Shown here: positions 44,232-53,588 of the stretch, one piece after another
Layout of the letters: every line of letters begins with the position of its first letter
Position numbering within the stretch: position 1 is the stretch's first letter
Assembly: GCA_963813525.1 (NCBI GenBank)
Contig: CAWEZI010000003.1
Span: 186,001-250,000, forward strand
Direction of reading: 5' to 3'
Length of the DNA: 64,000 bases
Source of the DNA: Bog-756 sp963813525
GTDB taxonomy: Bacteria > Actinomycetota > Acidimicrobiia > Acidimicrobiales > RAAP-2
Program-made: the position numbers and the translations under genes
The notes under the pieces: model-generated
Seen by the model: the letters and a program-made list of their open reading frames with translations, nothing else
What the model was told of the DNA's origin: nothing
Database searches by the model: none

Positions 44232-45176
44232 TCATACCCGGGTCTGGATGACGAGGCCGCCCTCGTCGTCGGCCGCGCCGGCCCGGAGGGCCTCGGCACC
44301 GCCGACGATCTCCATGATCTCGGTGGTGATGGTGTCCTGTCGGGCCCGGTTCATGATCCGCGAGTACTTGGTGATCAGTTCGCCGGCGTTCTCGCTGGCG
44401 GCCGACATGGCCCGCTGGCGGGCGGTGACTTCGGCGGCCGACGCCTCGAGCAGGGCGGCGAAGATCTCCGTCTCGGCGGCCCGAGGAGCCAGCGTCTGGA
44501 GGAGGATGGCGGCGTCCGGTTCGAACTCGGTGTAGCCGAGCGGCCCGGCCGACGACTCGGCCTCCTCGGCGTCGGCCAGCACACGCGGATCGACCAAGGG
44601 CAGCAGCTGTCGGACCTCGACCCTCTGGCTGCCGGCCGAGTAGAAGCGGGTGGACACCACCACCACCTGATCGACCTCTTCGTTTGCGAACGGGGTGAGG
44701 ACGGCCGCCGCCACCCGGCGGGCGTCGGCGAAGGTGGGTCGCTCGCTCATGCCGATGAAGGAGGCCTCGACCGGCTCGCCCCGGAACCGGAAGTAGCCCT
44801 GGGCCTTCTTGCCCACGGTGAACAACCGGTACTCGACGCCGTCGTTGCGGCCCTGGGTCAGCAGCCTTTCGGTGGCCCGCAGCACCGACGTGTTGTAGGC
44901 GCCGCACAGGCCCCGGTCGGCCACCAAAGACAGGACGGCCACCTTCTGGATCGACTCGGGCGTGCCCAACAGGCGTCCGGCCGCGTCCGGATCACCCAGT
45001 GCCGTCTCCAGCACGATACGGGCCATCCCTCGCTGATAGGGCTTGGCCGCGGCGATCCGGCCCTGGGCGCGGACGATCTGGGAGGCGGCGATGAGCTCCA
45101 TCGCCTTGGTGATCTTTTTGGTCGACTGGATGCTCTTGATCCGTCGACGGAGGATGCGCTCCTGACCGCCGGCCAT
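44232..45176 (-). CDS. atpG: ATP synthase gamma subunit
   Basis: 314 residues. The N-terminal coiled coil is GGQERILRRRIKSIQSTKKITKAMELIAAS; the C-terminal helix carries RQDTITTEIMEIVGGAEAL. Central stalk of F1. The gene begins 3 bp after atpA. Confidence 0.95.
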   Translation of the reverse strand: MAGGQERILRRRIKSIQSTKKITKAMELIAASQIVRAQGRIAAAKPYQRGMARIVLETALGDPDAAGRLLGTPESIQKVAVLSLVADRGLCGAYNTSVLRATERLLTQGRNDGVEYRLFTVGKKAQGYFRFRGEPVEASFIGMSERPTFADARRVAAAVLTPFANEEVDQVVVVSTRFYSAGSQRVEVRQLLPLVDPRVLADAEEAESSAGPLGYTEFEPDAAILLQTLAPRAAETEIFAALLEASAAEVTARQRAMSAASENAGELITKYSRIMNRARQDTITTEIMEIVGGAEALRAGAADDEGGLVIQTRV

Positions 45177-45179
45177 GGC

Positions 45180-46703
45180 TCAGTCGGCCTTGCCGGTGTC
45201 GAAGGAATCGGTGAAGGCCCGCAGGGCCGTCTCCAGCTTGTCGCCCTCGGGCAGCTTGCCCGAGGTACGGATGCCCTCGAGGATGTCCGGGTGGGTGGCC
45301 CGAAAATAGGCCCGCACCTCGGCCTCGTAGCGCTGCACCTCCGACACCGGGATCTCGTCCACGTAACCCTCGGAGCCGGCGAAGATGACCACCACCTGCT
45401 CCTCGACGGGGACCGGGGCATTGAGGCCCTGCTTGAGCAACTCGGTGAGGCGGTAGCCCCGGTCGAGCTGGGCCTGCGAGACCCGGTCGAGCTCGGAGCC
45501 GAAGGTGGCGAAGGCCTCGAGCTCGCGGAACTGGGCCAGGTCGATCTTGAGGGTTCCGGACACCGCCTTCATGGCCTTGATCTGGGCGGCACTTCCCACC
45601 CGGCTGACCGAGATGCCCACGTTGATGGCCGGTCGTACCCCGGCGTAGAAGAGGTCGCTCTCCAGGTAAACCTGGCCGTCGGTGATCGAGATCACGTTGG
45701 TGGGGATGTAGGCGGACACGTCGCCGGCTTTGGTCTCGATGATGGGGAGGGCGGTGAACGATCCCCCACCCTCGGCGTCGGACAGCTTGGCCGAGCGCTC
45801 GAGAAGGCGGCTGTGCAGGTAGAAGACGTCCCCCGGGTACGCCTCGCGTCCGGGTGGCCGGCGCAGGAGCAGGGACATCTGGCGGTAGGCCTCGGCCTGC
45901 TTGGACAGGTCGTCGTAGACGATGAGGGCGTGCTCGCCGTGTTCCATCCAGTGCTGGCCCATGGCGCATCCGGCGTAGGGGGCCAGGTACTTGAACGGCG
46001 CGTTCTCCGAGGCCCCGGCCAGAACCACCACGGTGTACTCGAGAGCGCCGTAGCGCTCGAAAGTGGCCACCGTCTGGGCCACCGACGACTCCTTCTGTCC
46101 GACGGCCACGTAGATGCACTTCACCCCGAGGCCCAACTGGTTGAGGATGGTGTCCACGGCCACCGTGGTCTTGCCCGTCTTGCGGTCGCCGATAATCAGC
46201 TCCCGCTGGCCCCGCCCGATGGGGGTCATGGCGTCGATGGCCTTGATGCCGGTCTGCAGTGGCTCGTGGACCGGCTGGCGCTTGACGATGCCGGGCGCCT
46301 GGATCTCGAGCCGACGGATGGTGTCGGTGGCGATGGGCCCCTTGCCGTCGACGGGCTCACCCCTGGCGTTGACCACCCGGCCGAGCAGGGCGTCGCCCAC
46401 CCGCACCGACAGGATGCGCCCGGTGGCCTTGACCAACTGATCCTCTTCGAGGCCGCTGTCGTCGCCCAGGATGACGGCGCCGATGGTCTCCTCGTCGAGG
46501 TTGAGGGCCAGGCCCTCCGTGCCGTCCTCGAACTCCAGGATCTCGTTGACGGCGGCGCCGGGCAGGCCGGTGATGCGGGCGATCCCGTCCCCCACCTCCA
46601 CGATCCGCCCGACCTGCTCGGTGCCCACCTCGGGCGTGTAGTCGTCGACGTGCCGCTTGAGGGCGGCGGTGATCTCGTCAGCGTTGATGGTCAACTCAGC
46701 CAT
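45180..46703 (-). CDS. atpA: ATP synthase alpha subunit
   Basis: 507 residues. P-loop GDRKTGKTT, arginine finger region SRVGSAAQIKAMK, and DELS-type N-terminus with ITGLPGAAVNEILEF. The ATG at 46703 overlaps the end of atpH by 8 nt, so translation is coupled. Confidence 0.97.
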   Translation of the reverse strand: MAELTINADEITAALKRHVDDYTPEVGTEQVGRIVEVGDGIARITGLPGAAVNEILEFEDGTEGLALNLDEETIGAVILGDDSGLEEDQLVKATGRILSVRVGDALLGRVVNARGEPVDGKGPIATDTIRRLEIQAPGIVKRQPVHEPLQTGIKAIDAMTPIGRGQRELIIGDRKTGKTTVAVDTILNQLGLGVKCIYVAVGQKESSVAQTVATFERYGALEYTVVVLAGASENAPFKYLAPYAGCAMGQHWMEHGEHALIVYDDLSKQAEAYRQMSLLLRRPPGREAYPGDVFYLHSRLLERSAKLSDAEGGGSFTALPIIETKAGDVSAYIPTNVISITDGQVYLESDLFYAGVRPAINVGISVSRVGSAAQIKAMKAVSGTLKIDLAQFRELEAFATFGSELDRVSQAQLDRGYRLTELLKQGLNAPVPVEEQVVVIFAGSEGYVDEIPVSEVQRYEAEVRAYFRATHPDILEGIRTSGKLPEGDKLETALRAFTDSFDTGKAD

Positions 46704-47634
46704 CGGTTGCTTGCCTTTCTTGTGGAGTGCGGTAAGCGGCGTCGGATACCAGGAGGTGCTCGCGGAGCTCGTCGAGGCGGTGGCGGGCGCTGCCGTCGAC
46801 CAGCAGGTCGCCGACCTCGACGACCACACCGCCCAACAGGTCGCGGTCCACCGTCACCTGGAGCTCCACCGGACCGCCGGTCAGCCGGCCCAGGGCCTCG
46901 CCCAGGTCGTGCCGCCTGGCCTCGTCGACCACGTCGGCCGCCTGCACGCGGGCCACCCGCCAGCCCCGGGCCTGGGCGGCGTCCACGACCAGCCCGTCCA
47001 GGGTGGCCACGAAGTCGCGGGCCCTCCCCCCGGCCACGGCGTAGGCGGCCAGCCGCTGGGTGGCCGGCAGCACCTGGGTGCCGAACAGGTCGGCGATGAC
47101 CCCTTGACGCACCGGCACGGGCAGATCCCGGTCGGACAGCGCGCTGCGCAGCGGCCGGTTGGACTCTACGGTGCGGGCGAAGCGGAACAGCTGGTCCTCG
47201 ATCTCCTCCAGCTCGGGTACGGTCACCTCTTCGAATACGGCGGCGGCATAGCCGGCCACCCGGTGACGGGAGGCCAGACGACCGAGGACCGGCTCATCGG
47301 TCTCTGTGTCAGAGGCCCGGTCGTCGGCGGCCACGGCCATCCGCGAGGCCAGCCAGTGGAACGAGGCGGTCACCTCGGAGGCGGGCACCACGGTCACGGC
47401 CTGATGGACCAGGCTGGCCACCTCGGGACGGACCTGGCCGGCCAGCAGGTCGTCGAGCACGGCGCGGCGCTGGGCCACCGGTACGGCGCCGTCGTCGAGG
47501 GCCAGGGTGAGGGCGTTCGAACCGTCGACCAGTTGGGCCACGGCGTGCAATTCGGTGGCGGCCTGGCCGAGGGCGTTGGCGTCGGCCAGCGACTCTTCTT
47601 TGGCGTCGAGATATCCCTCGAGCGAGGCGTTCAC
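46696..47634 (-). CDS. atpH: ATP synthase delta subunit, long duplicated form
   Basis: 312 residues, much longer than the usual 180. Two OSCP-type helical domains are visible: ALGQAATELHAVAQLVDGSNALTLALDD and RRAVLDDLLAGQVRPEVASLVHQA in the first half, then LRSALSDRDLPVPVRQGVIADLFGTQVLP in the second. Delta links the peripheral stalk to F1. Long forms are known in actinomycetes. It overlaps atpF by 4 nt and atpA by 8 nt. Confidence 0.9.
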   Translation of the reverse strand: MNASLEGYLDAKEESLADANALGQAATELHAVAQLVDGSNALTLALDDGAVPVAQRRAVLDDLLAGQVRPEVASLVHQAVTVVPASEVTASFHWLASRMAVAADDRASDTETDEPVLGRLASRHRVAGYAAAVFEEVTVPELEEIEDQLFRFARTVESNRPLRSALSDRDLPVPVRQGVIADLFGTQVLPATQRLAAYAVAGGRARDFVATLDGLVVDAAQARGWRVARVQAADVVDEARRHDLGEALGRLTGGPVELQVTVDRDLLGGVVVEVGDLLVDGSARHRLDELREHLLVSDAAYRTPQERQATDG

Positions 47635-48185
47635 CGGCGAACCCCCGCCGCCCCGGCCGAGGCGCCGGTGGTGGATTCGGCCCGCACGGCGGCGATGGCC
47701 TCATCGATGAGGTCCTGGTGGTCGCTGGCCCGGATCTCACGCCCGAGCACCCGCTCGGCCGCGTCCAGCACGATCTCGCCCACCCGGGCGGTCACGTCTT
47801 CCACGGCCGCCTGGCGGGCCACGGCCACCTCGGCGTCGGCCGCGGCCATGATCCGGTCGGCCGCCTCCTGGGCCCGCCCCTCGGCGGCGGCCACGGTCCG
47901 CTCGGCCTGCTCGGTGGCCTGGGCCACGATCTCGCGGGCATGGACCCGGGCTTCGTCCAGTACGGCCCGCCGCTCGACGTCGGCCTCCTCGGCGTCGGCC
48001 TTGGCCTTGTCGGCCGCCTCCAGCTCGCCCCGGATCTTGTCCTGCCGCTCGGTCAGCACCTTGTTGAGCGGGGGCAGCACGTACCGGCCGATGACGCCCA
48101 GCACCAGCAGGAAGGCGATGAGTACGACGATGAAGGTCCCGTTGGGGACGAGGAAGTTACTGGTGGCAAACGGCATTTCGGTCAT
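47631..48185 (-). CDS. atpF: ATP synthase b subunit
   Basis: 184 residues. One N-terminal membrane helix (GTFIVVLIAFLLVLGVIGRYVLP) and a long charged coiled coil rich in Ala/Glu/Arg. Peripheral stalk. The stop overlaps the atpH GTG start by 4 nt. Confidence 0.95.
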   Translation of the reverse strand: MTEMPFATSNFLVPNGTFIVVLIAFLLVLGVIGRYVLPPLNKVLTERQDKIRGELEAADKAKADAEEADVERRAVLDEARVHAREIVAQATEQAERTVAAAEGRAQEAADRIMAAADAEVAVARQAAVEDVTARVGEIVLDAAERVLGREIRASDHQDLIDEAIAAVRAESTTGASAGAAGVRR

Positions 48186-48256
48186 CCTTGGTTGCGGATC
48201 GGTGGAGCCCGGCCCGGCCCGCCGCCATCACCGGACCGGTCCCGTACACGGCTCCT

Positions 48257-48520
48257 CTACTTCCCCAGCGAGAAGACGAACAGGGCGGCGAAGACCAGGT
48301 TGATGAAGTAGGCGGCCTCGCACAGACCCACGGTCAGGAACATGATGGTGGTCAGGCGACCCTGGGCCTCGGGTTGGCGGGCCACCCCGGCGATGGTCTG
48401 GCTACCGGCGAGCCCGTCGCCCACCGAGGCGCCCACGGCACCGCCCCCCAGGGCCAGGCCGGCGCCCACGAAGGCTCCGGCCATCTTGACCGCACTCGCA
48501 ACTGACGGGTCTGCTGCCAT
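48257..48520 (-). CDS. atpE: ATP synthase c subunit
   Basis: 87 residues, two helices joined by the polar RQPE loop (residues 48-51). The proton-carrying carboxylate is E68 in GLCEAAYFINL; the surrounding residues fit a proton- rather than sodium-driven ring. Forms the rotor ring. Confidence 0.96.
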   Translation of the reverse strand: MAADPSVASAVKMAGAFVGAGLALGGGAVGASVGDGLAGSQTIAGVARQPEAQGRLTTIMFLTVGLCEAAYFINLVFAALFVFSLGK

Positions 48521-48564
48521 TTGCTACTTCTCCTTTTTCGATGTGTCGATGAGATACGGGGTGC

Positions 48565-49386
48565 TCACGAGGGAGCCGGATGGGCGTCGGAGGCCATGGC
48601 CGTGTCGAAGTACAAAATGGTGAGCAGGGCGAAGATGAAGGCCTGGATGGCCCCGATCCCCATGTCGAAGAGCTTCCACACCACGGTGAAGGGAACAGAA
48701 AGGATGCCACCGATGGGAAGGGGGCCGAGCTTCCAGATGACCAGTGCGGCCAGCAAAGAGAGCATGAGACCGCCGGCGAAGAGGTTACCGAACAGACGGA
48801 GGGTCAGGGTGACCGGCTTGACCAGCTCGTCCACCAGGTTCATGAACAGGTTGATGGGAAACATCTTGGGGGAGAACGGCTGGGTGAAGTAGTGCTTGAC
48901 GTAGCCCACCGGGCCACGGTTCTTGATGGCCGCCCGCTGCACCATCACGAAGACATAGAGGGCCATGGCCATGGGCAGGTTGATGTCGCTGGTCGGGGCG
49001 GGCAGCCAGTCGATGGTGCTGCCGATGCTCAGGACCTCGAACAGGTTGCAGGTGAAGATGAATACGAACAGGGTGAGGGCCAGGGGGATCACCTTGGCCC
49101 CGCGGGGGCCGATGGAGTCGTTGACCTGTTTCTGGACGGCCTCGACGCCCATCTCCCACACCAGCTGGAACTTTCCCGGTACCCCGCTGGTGGCCTTGGC
49201 CCGCAGGACGAGGCCCATGGTCAGCACCACCAGCCCGGCGATCACGGTGGCCCAGATGATGTCGAGGTTGAGGGTGAGCCCGGCCACCTTGACCGTCTCG
49301 TGGACACCGGGGGTGATGTCGATCCCCACCAGGGGGGCGCTCAGCAGATGCAGACCCATCGGATCAGCCACCACCCGGGTTGTCAT
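48565..49386 (-). CDS. atpB: ATP synthase a subunit
   Basis: 273 residues, membrane protein with the essential Arg in the TLRLFGNLFAGG helix (essential for proton transfer). The start is taken as ATG 49386; an internal ATG at 49359 is possible. The ORF overlaps the 3' end of the atpI-like gene by 23 nt. Confidence 0.92.
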   Translation of the reverse strand: MTTRVVADPMGLHLLSAPLVGIDITPGVHETVKVAGLTLNLDIIWATVIAGLVVLTMGLVLRAKATSGVPGKFQLVWEMGVEAVQKQVNDSIGPRGAKVIPLALTLFVFIFTCNLFEVLSIGSTIDWLPAPTSDINLPMAMALYVFVMVQRAAIKNRGPVGYVKHYFTQPFSPKMFPINLFMNLVDELVKPVTLTLRLFGNLFAGGLMLSLLAALVIWKLGPLPIGGILSVPFTVVWKLFDMGIGAIQAFIFALLTILYFDTAMASDAHPAPS

Positions 49387-49861
49387 CGGTCCGGCCCCAT
49401 ACCGGGGGGGCGGTGCTGCGGTCGTCGTCGTCGACCACGTTGGCTTTGATGACATCGTCGACCGAGGTCATGGCGCCCGACTTGGCCATCGACCGGGCCA
49501 CGTTGGCCAGCATGATCATCTGGAAGACGGCCAGTCCGCCGAGGATCCCGAAGCCCAACTGGTGGGAGACGGTCATGAGGCCGAGGGTGACCACGGTGAT
49601 GATGGCCAGGCGGCCCATGGTGTTGAGGGCCAGGGGCCGACGCTTGTTCTCGGTGTCGCTGGCGCTCACCCGGGCCACCGAGCTCCCGATCATCCGGAAG
49701 TTGAGCGTGCCCAGCCCCAGGCCGATGCAGGCGCCCAGACCGAGGAGGGGAACGCCGAAGGAGAACGAGGCCACCAGGGCGGCGGTTCCCACCACCAGCA
49801 CCATGGAGATGGTCCGTCGGGCCACATCGGGAACGCTGGGCAGGGAGAAATGGGCGAACAC
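49364..49861 (-). CDS. ATP synthase subunit I-like membrane protein
   Basis: 165 residues with four hydrophobic helices (RRTISMVLVVGTAALVASFSFG, LLGLGACIGLGLGTLNF, AIITVVTLGLMTVSHQLG, ILGGLAVFQMIMLANV). AtpI-like proteins help assemble the c-ring and sit upstream of atpB, as here. The C-terminal 40 residues are acidic and unique. The overlap with atpB indicates one transcript. Confidence 0.8.
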   Translation of the reverse strand: MFAHFSLPSVPDVARRTISMVLVVGTAALVASFSFGVPLLGLGACIGLGLGTLNFRMIGSSVARVSASDTENKRRPLALNTMGRLAIITVVTLGLMTVSHQLGFGILGGLAVFQMIMLANVARSMAKSGAMTSVDDVIKANVVDDDDRSTAPPVWGRTDDNPGGG

Positions 49862-49901
49862 GGTGGCTAGGCCTCCCGCCGGACGACCGGCCCGAGTGCC
49901 G

Positions 49902-50159
49902 CTACAGGTATTTGCGCACGCGGACCACGGTCAGGCCGACGTCCAGGGCCACGGCCACCACCAGTCCGATGAGGGTGAAGACAGGGGCGGTGGACAGCCA
50001 CCGGTCGACCAGATAGCCGAGCCCGGCACCGGCGGCCAGGACGACCGCCCAGGTGATGCCCAGGCTCAGGAACTCGACCGCCCCGGCCGGGGAGGTCGGG
50101 GTGTGCTCCTCCGCGCCGGGGTCCTGATCGGGTTCCGGAGGGGGGGAGGGTTCTGCCAT
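49902..50159 (-). CDS. AtpZ/AtpI-family small membrane protein
   Basis: 85 residues: acidic Pro-rich N-terminus, helix ITWAVVLAAGAGLGYLVDRWL, and helix VFTLIGLVVAVALDVGLTVVRV. The G-x-G-x-x-x-D pattern in the first helix is typical of AtpZ, which forms a Mg/Ca-transport complex with AtpI. First gene of the ATP synthase operon. Confidence 0.82.
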   Translation of the reverse strand: MAEPSPPPEPDQDPGAEEHTPTSPAGAVEFLSLGITWAVVLAAGAGLGYLVDRWLSTAPVFTLIGLVVAVALDVGLTVVRVRKYL

Positions 50160-50359
50160 GGTCGGGCCGTGCCGCGTCAGAGTGTCTTTGGAGTCGGGGC
50201 TTCACGAGTTGTTCCTGAGGTCACGGAGTGGTTCGACGGCCGCATCCGACGGCGCCGCCGGGCTGGTACATACCCGCCGATGGGGCTGGCGGCCTGCAAT
50301 TCACGGGGAGAATCATCGCACTTTCAGAGGGGTGGCGGCAAAACGTGGAAACACTCCGT

Positions 50360-51715
50360 TCACACTTCGGCACCGGGACGAGCTGTGGCGGCACGGGTAC
50401 CGGCTGTGGCCACCGGCACGCCCTCGGGACGGAGGTGGCTGCCGGCAGGAAGGCCGGCCTCGACCGGATCCCCCTCGGTGTTGCCGCCCGGGGCCCCACC
50501 CCCCGCTTCCACCGGGGCACTCGGTGGCGCCGGGCCCGGTGGCCCCGGCGGCCCCGTCTCGGATGCGACCTCGGTACCCGGATCGGTCTGACGGCGCAGT
50601 GAGGGATGGAACAAGGTGTAGAGGATGACGCCCAGGGCCAGGGCGCCAAAGGGTATGACGGCGTTGACGCTCGAGATGTAGAGCGGGAAGAGAATGAAAC
50701 CCGACAGCAGGACGGTCCACGCCCACAGGATGAGAACGCTGCGGCGGTGGCCGTGGCCGAGGCGGAGCAGGCGATGGTGGAGATGGTTCTTGTCGGGCGT
50801 GGAGAACCCGGTGCGGTTGGCCGTCCGCCGCACGAAGGCGAAGGCCATGTCCACGATGGGGACGCCGAGGATGAAGAAGGGGATGAACAGGGGGGCGAAG
50901 AAGAAGTAGGTCTGTCCGGTGTGGGCGGCCACCCCGTTGACCGGCCCCCCGGTCACCGCCCGGCCCCCGATGAGCATGGTGGAGGCGGCCATGAGCAGCC
51001 CGAGCAGCAGAGCACCGGCGTCACCCATGAAGATCCGGGCCGGGTGGAAATTGTGGGGGAGGAAGCCCACGCAGATGCCACAGGTGATGACGGCGATGAG
51101 CGGCCCGATGTTGTCGGTGGGCAGGGTGCCCAGATGCTGGAGATGGAGCCCGTAGACGGCCAGAGCGCCGGAGGCGATGGCCACCACCCCGGCGGCCAGT
51201 CCGTCCAGGCCGTCGATGAGGTTGACGGCGTTGGTGATGGCGATGACCCACAGGGCGGTGAGCAGCGGGGTCCATTCGGGTGACAGCAGGATGGTGCCGG
51301 CCAGGGGCACCTTGAACTGGAACCATGTCACGCCCATGAAATAGAGGATGGTGGCGGCCAGCACCTCGCCGGCCACCTTGGCCGGCGCCGACATCTCCCG
51401 CAGGTCGTCGATGATCCCGACCACGAAGATGACCCCGGCTCCGAGGATGAGTCCCGTCGGTTCCGACGACCCGCGGAACAGGGGGCTGAGGGCCGGTACC
51501 GAGGCGGCCACCGCCCAGGCCACCAGCATGGCCAGGAACATGGCCACTCCCCCGGCTTGGGGTGTGACCTGGGTGTGGACCTTGCGGTCGTCGGGCTGGG
51601 CCACGTACCCGATGCGCACGGCTATGCGACGGGCCGGGAAGGTGAGGATCCACGCCGACACGGCGGACACCACCAGGAGCACGCCGTACCAGTTGAGGGG
51701 TACGTCCGAGCTCAT
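50360..51715 (-). CDS. wecA: UDP-GlcNAc/MurNAc:undecaprenyl-phosphate GlcNAc-1-phosphate transferase
   Basis: 451 residues, about ten membrane helices of the MraY/WecA superfamily. Catalytic Asp pairs are in GIIDDLREM and NLIDGLDG, and FMGDAGAL is the third block; the HHRLLR loop (KNHLHHRLLRLGHGHRR) is WecA/TagO-like. A 80-residue Pro/Gly-rich C-tail is extra. It makes the first lipid-linked sugar of arabinogalactan or teichoic-type polymers. ATG 51715 with GGGAGG. Confidence 0.88.
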   Translation of the reverse strand: MSSDVPLNWYGVLLVVSAVSAWILTFPARRIAVRIGYVAQPDDRKVHTQVTPQAGGVAMFLAMLVAWAVAASVPALSPLFRGSSEPTGLILGAGVIFVVGIIDDLREMSAPAKVAGEVLAATILYFMGVTWFQFKVPLAGTILLSPEWTPLLTALWVIAITNAVNLIDGLDGLAAGVVAIASGALAVYGLHLQHLGTLPTDNIGPLIAVITCGICVGFLPHNFHPARIFMGDAGALLLGLLMAASTMLIGGRAVTGGPVNGVAAHTGQTYFFFAPLFIPFFILGVPIVDMAFAFVRRTANRTGFSTPDKNHLHHRLLRLGHGHRRSVLILWAWTVLLSGFILFPLYISSVNAVIPFGALALGVILYTLFHPSLRRQTDPGTEVASETGPPGPPGPAPPSAPVEAGGGAPGGNTEGDPVEAGLPAGSHLRPEGVPVATAGTRAATARPGAEV

Positions 51716-51737
51716 GGCGTGCCCCGACCTCCCGGGG

Positions 51738-53042
51738 TCACCCTCCAGCCAGGGTGGGGTAGGGAGGGAAGGCGGCGCACAGCTCGCCGACCTCGTCACG
51801 CACCCGGGACAGCTCCCTGTCGTCGTCACGCTCACGGAGCGTGCGCCCGATGAGCCGGCCGATCACCCGCATCTGGTCGGGGCCCATCCCCGCCGTGGTC
51901 TCCGCCGCCGAGCCCAGGCGCAGTCCCGAGGTGATGTAGGCCGAGCGGGGATCGTCGGGGATGGTGTTCCGGTTGCAGGTGATGCCGGCCCGGTCGAGGG
52001 TCTCCTGGGCCACCTTCCCGGTCAGCTCGCCGTCGAAGGTCTGCAGGTCCACCAGCACCTGGTGGTTCTCCGTCCCGCCCGATACCAACCGGAATCCCTC
52101 TTCGGCCAGGGCACCGGCCAATACGGCGGCGTTCTCGACCACCCCGGCGGCGTACACGGCGAACTCGGGTCGGGCCGCCTCGGCGAAGGCCACCGCCTTG
52201 GCCGCGATGACGTGCTCCAGGGGTCCGCCCTGCAGACCGGGGAAGACGGCGCTGTCGATGGACTTGGCCAACTCGGCTGTGGTCAGGATGGCCCCGCCGC
52301 GCGGACCACGCAGGGTCTTGTGGGTGGTGAAGGTGACCACGTCGGCCACGCCCACCGGTGAGGGGTGGACGCCGCCGGCGATCAACCCGGCCGGATGGGC
52401 CGCGTCGAACATGAAGCGCGCCCCCACCGAGTCGGCGATCTCACGGAAGGGCAACGGATCGATGATCCGGGCGTAGGCGGTCGAACCGGCCACGATCAGG
52501 CGGGGACGTTCGCGCCGGGCCACCTCGGCCACCTGGTCGAAGTCGATGGTCTCCCCCGGCTTGTCGGGGTCGTCGGAGGCGGCGGAGACCCCGTAGGAGA
52601 CGAACCGCCACACCTTGGAGGTGATGCTGGCCGGCGACCCGTGGGTCAGGTGGCCGCCGTGGTCGAGCCGCATGGCCAGGATGGTGTCGCCCGGCTCGAG
52701 AAGGGCCTGGTAGACAGCCAGATTGGCGGTGGCCCCGGCATGGGGCTGCACGTTGGCGTGCTCGGCCCCGAACAGCGCCGTGCACCGTTGGCGGGCCAGC
52801 TCCTCGACCTCGTCGATGACCTGGTTCCCCCCGTAGTAGCGGCGACCCGGATAGCCCTCGGCGTACTTGTTGGTGAGGATGGAGCCGGTGGCCGCCAACA
52901 CGGCCGGTGAGGTGAAGTTCTCCGAGGCGATGAGCTGCAAGGTGGTCGACTGGCGCACCGCCTCGTCGTGCAGGAGGTCGAGCAGCTCCGGGTCCTCGGC
53001 CAGCCAGGGGTCGAAGGGGGAGGCCGCCTGCTGGCCGGTCAT
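51738..53042 (-). CDS. glyA: Serine hydroxymethyltransferase
   Basis: 434 residues, PLP type I fold. PLP Lys is in FTTHKTLRGPRGG; active-site blocks YAEGYPGRRYYGGNQ and LDHGGHLTHG are intact. It exchanges serine and glycine with tetrahydrofolate. The start at 53042 overlaps rpiB by 4 nt (ATGA) and has GAGGAG upstream. Confidence 0.96.
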   Translation of the reverse strand: MTGQQAASPFDPWLAEDPELLDLLHDEAVRQSTTLQLIASENFTSPAVLAATGSILTNKYAEGYPGRRYYGGNQVIDEVEELARQRCTALFGAEHANVQPHAGATANLAVYQALLEPGDTILAMRLDHGGHLTHGSPASITSKVWRFVSYGVSAASDDPDKPGETIDFDQVAEVARRERPRLIVAGSTAYARIIDPLPFREIADSVGARFMFDAAHPAGLIAGGVHPSPVGVADVVTFTTHKTLRGPRGGAILTTAELAKSIDSAVFPGLQGGPLEHVIAAKAVAFAEAARPEFAVYAAGVVENAAVLAGALAEEGFRLVSGGTENHQVLVDLQTFDGELTGKVAQETLDRAGITCNRNTIPDDPRSAYITSGLRLGSAAETTAGMGPDQMRVIGRLIGRTLRERDDDRELSRVRDEVGELCAAFPPYPTLAGG

Positions 53043-53506
53043 GGATGCTCCTCTCGCCCGGTGGCCACCTCGAACGCGGCGATCTCGGCCAGGCGCCGCT
53101 GATGGCGGCCGCCGCCCTCGAAGGACACGGAGAAGAAGGTGTCGACCACGTCGATGGCCTCGGCCACCCCGGTGGTGCGGCCGCCGAGGCAGATCACGTT
53201 GGCGTCGTTGTGGCGGCGGGCCAGATCGGCGGTGGTCACGTCGTGGGCCAGCGCCGCCCGTATCCCGCCCACCTTGTTGGCGGCGATGCTGATGCCGATA
53301 CCCGTGCCGCACACACAGATCCCCCGGTCGGCCCGCCCTTCGGCCACGGCCCGTCCCACGGCCACGCCGAACAGGGGATAGTCGACCGAAACCTCGGCCG
53401 AGTCGGTCCCGAGGTCGACGACCTGGTGCCCGGCAGCGGTCATGTGAGTGGCCAGCACGCTCTTCAGCTCGAACCCGGCGTGGTCCGAGCCAAGGGCGAT
53501 CTTCAT
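53039..53506 (-). CDS. rpiB: Ribose-5-phosphate isomerase B
   Basis: 155 residues: GSDHAGFELK, VDYPLFGVAV and CGTGIGISIAANK (with the catalytic Cys) are the RpiB signature. Interconverts ribose- and ribulose-5-phosphate. Translationally coupled to glyA. Start ATG at 53506. Confidence 0.94.
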   Translation of the reverse strand: MKIALGSDHAGFELKSVLATHMTAAGHQVVDLGTDSAEVSVDYPLFGVAVGRAVAEGRADRGICVCGTGIGISIAANKVGGIRAALAHDVTTADLARRHNDANVICLGGRTTGVAEAIDVVDTFFSVSFEGGGRHQRRLAEIAAFEVATGREEHP

Positions 53507-53588
53507 GCCTGAAGTGTACCGAGGGCGGATCACGCCGGGCGGTCCCCGGCCTGCTGTGGCGCAGCCCCACGGTACGCTCCACTGCTTC

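Noticed and set aside
45291..49449. Long plus-strand frames opposite the ATP synthase operon
   Set aside because: The minus-strand atp genes are unambiguous; these are shadows.
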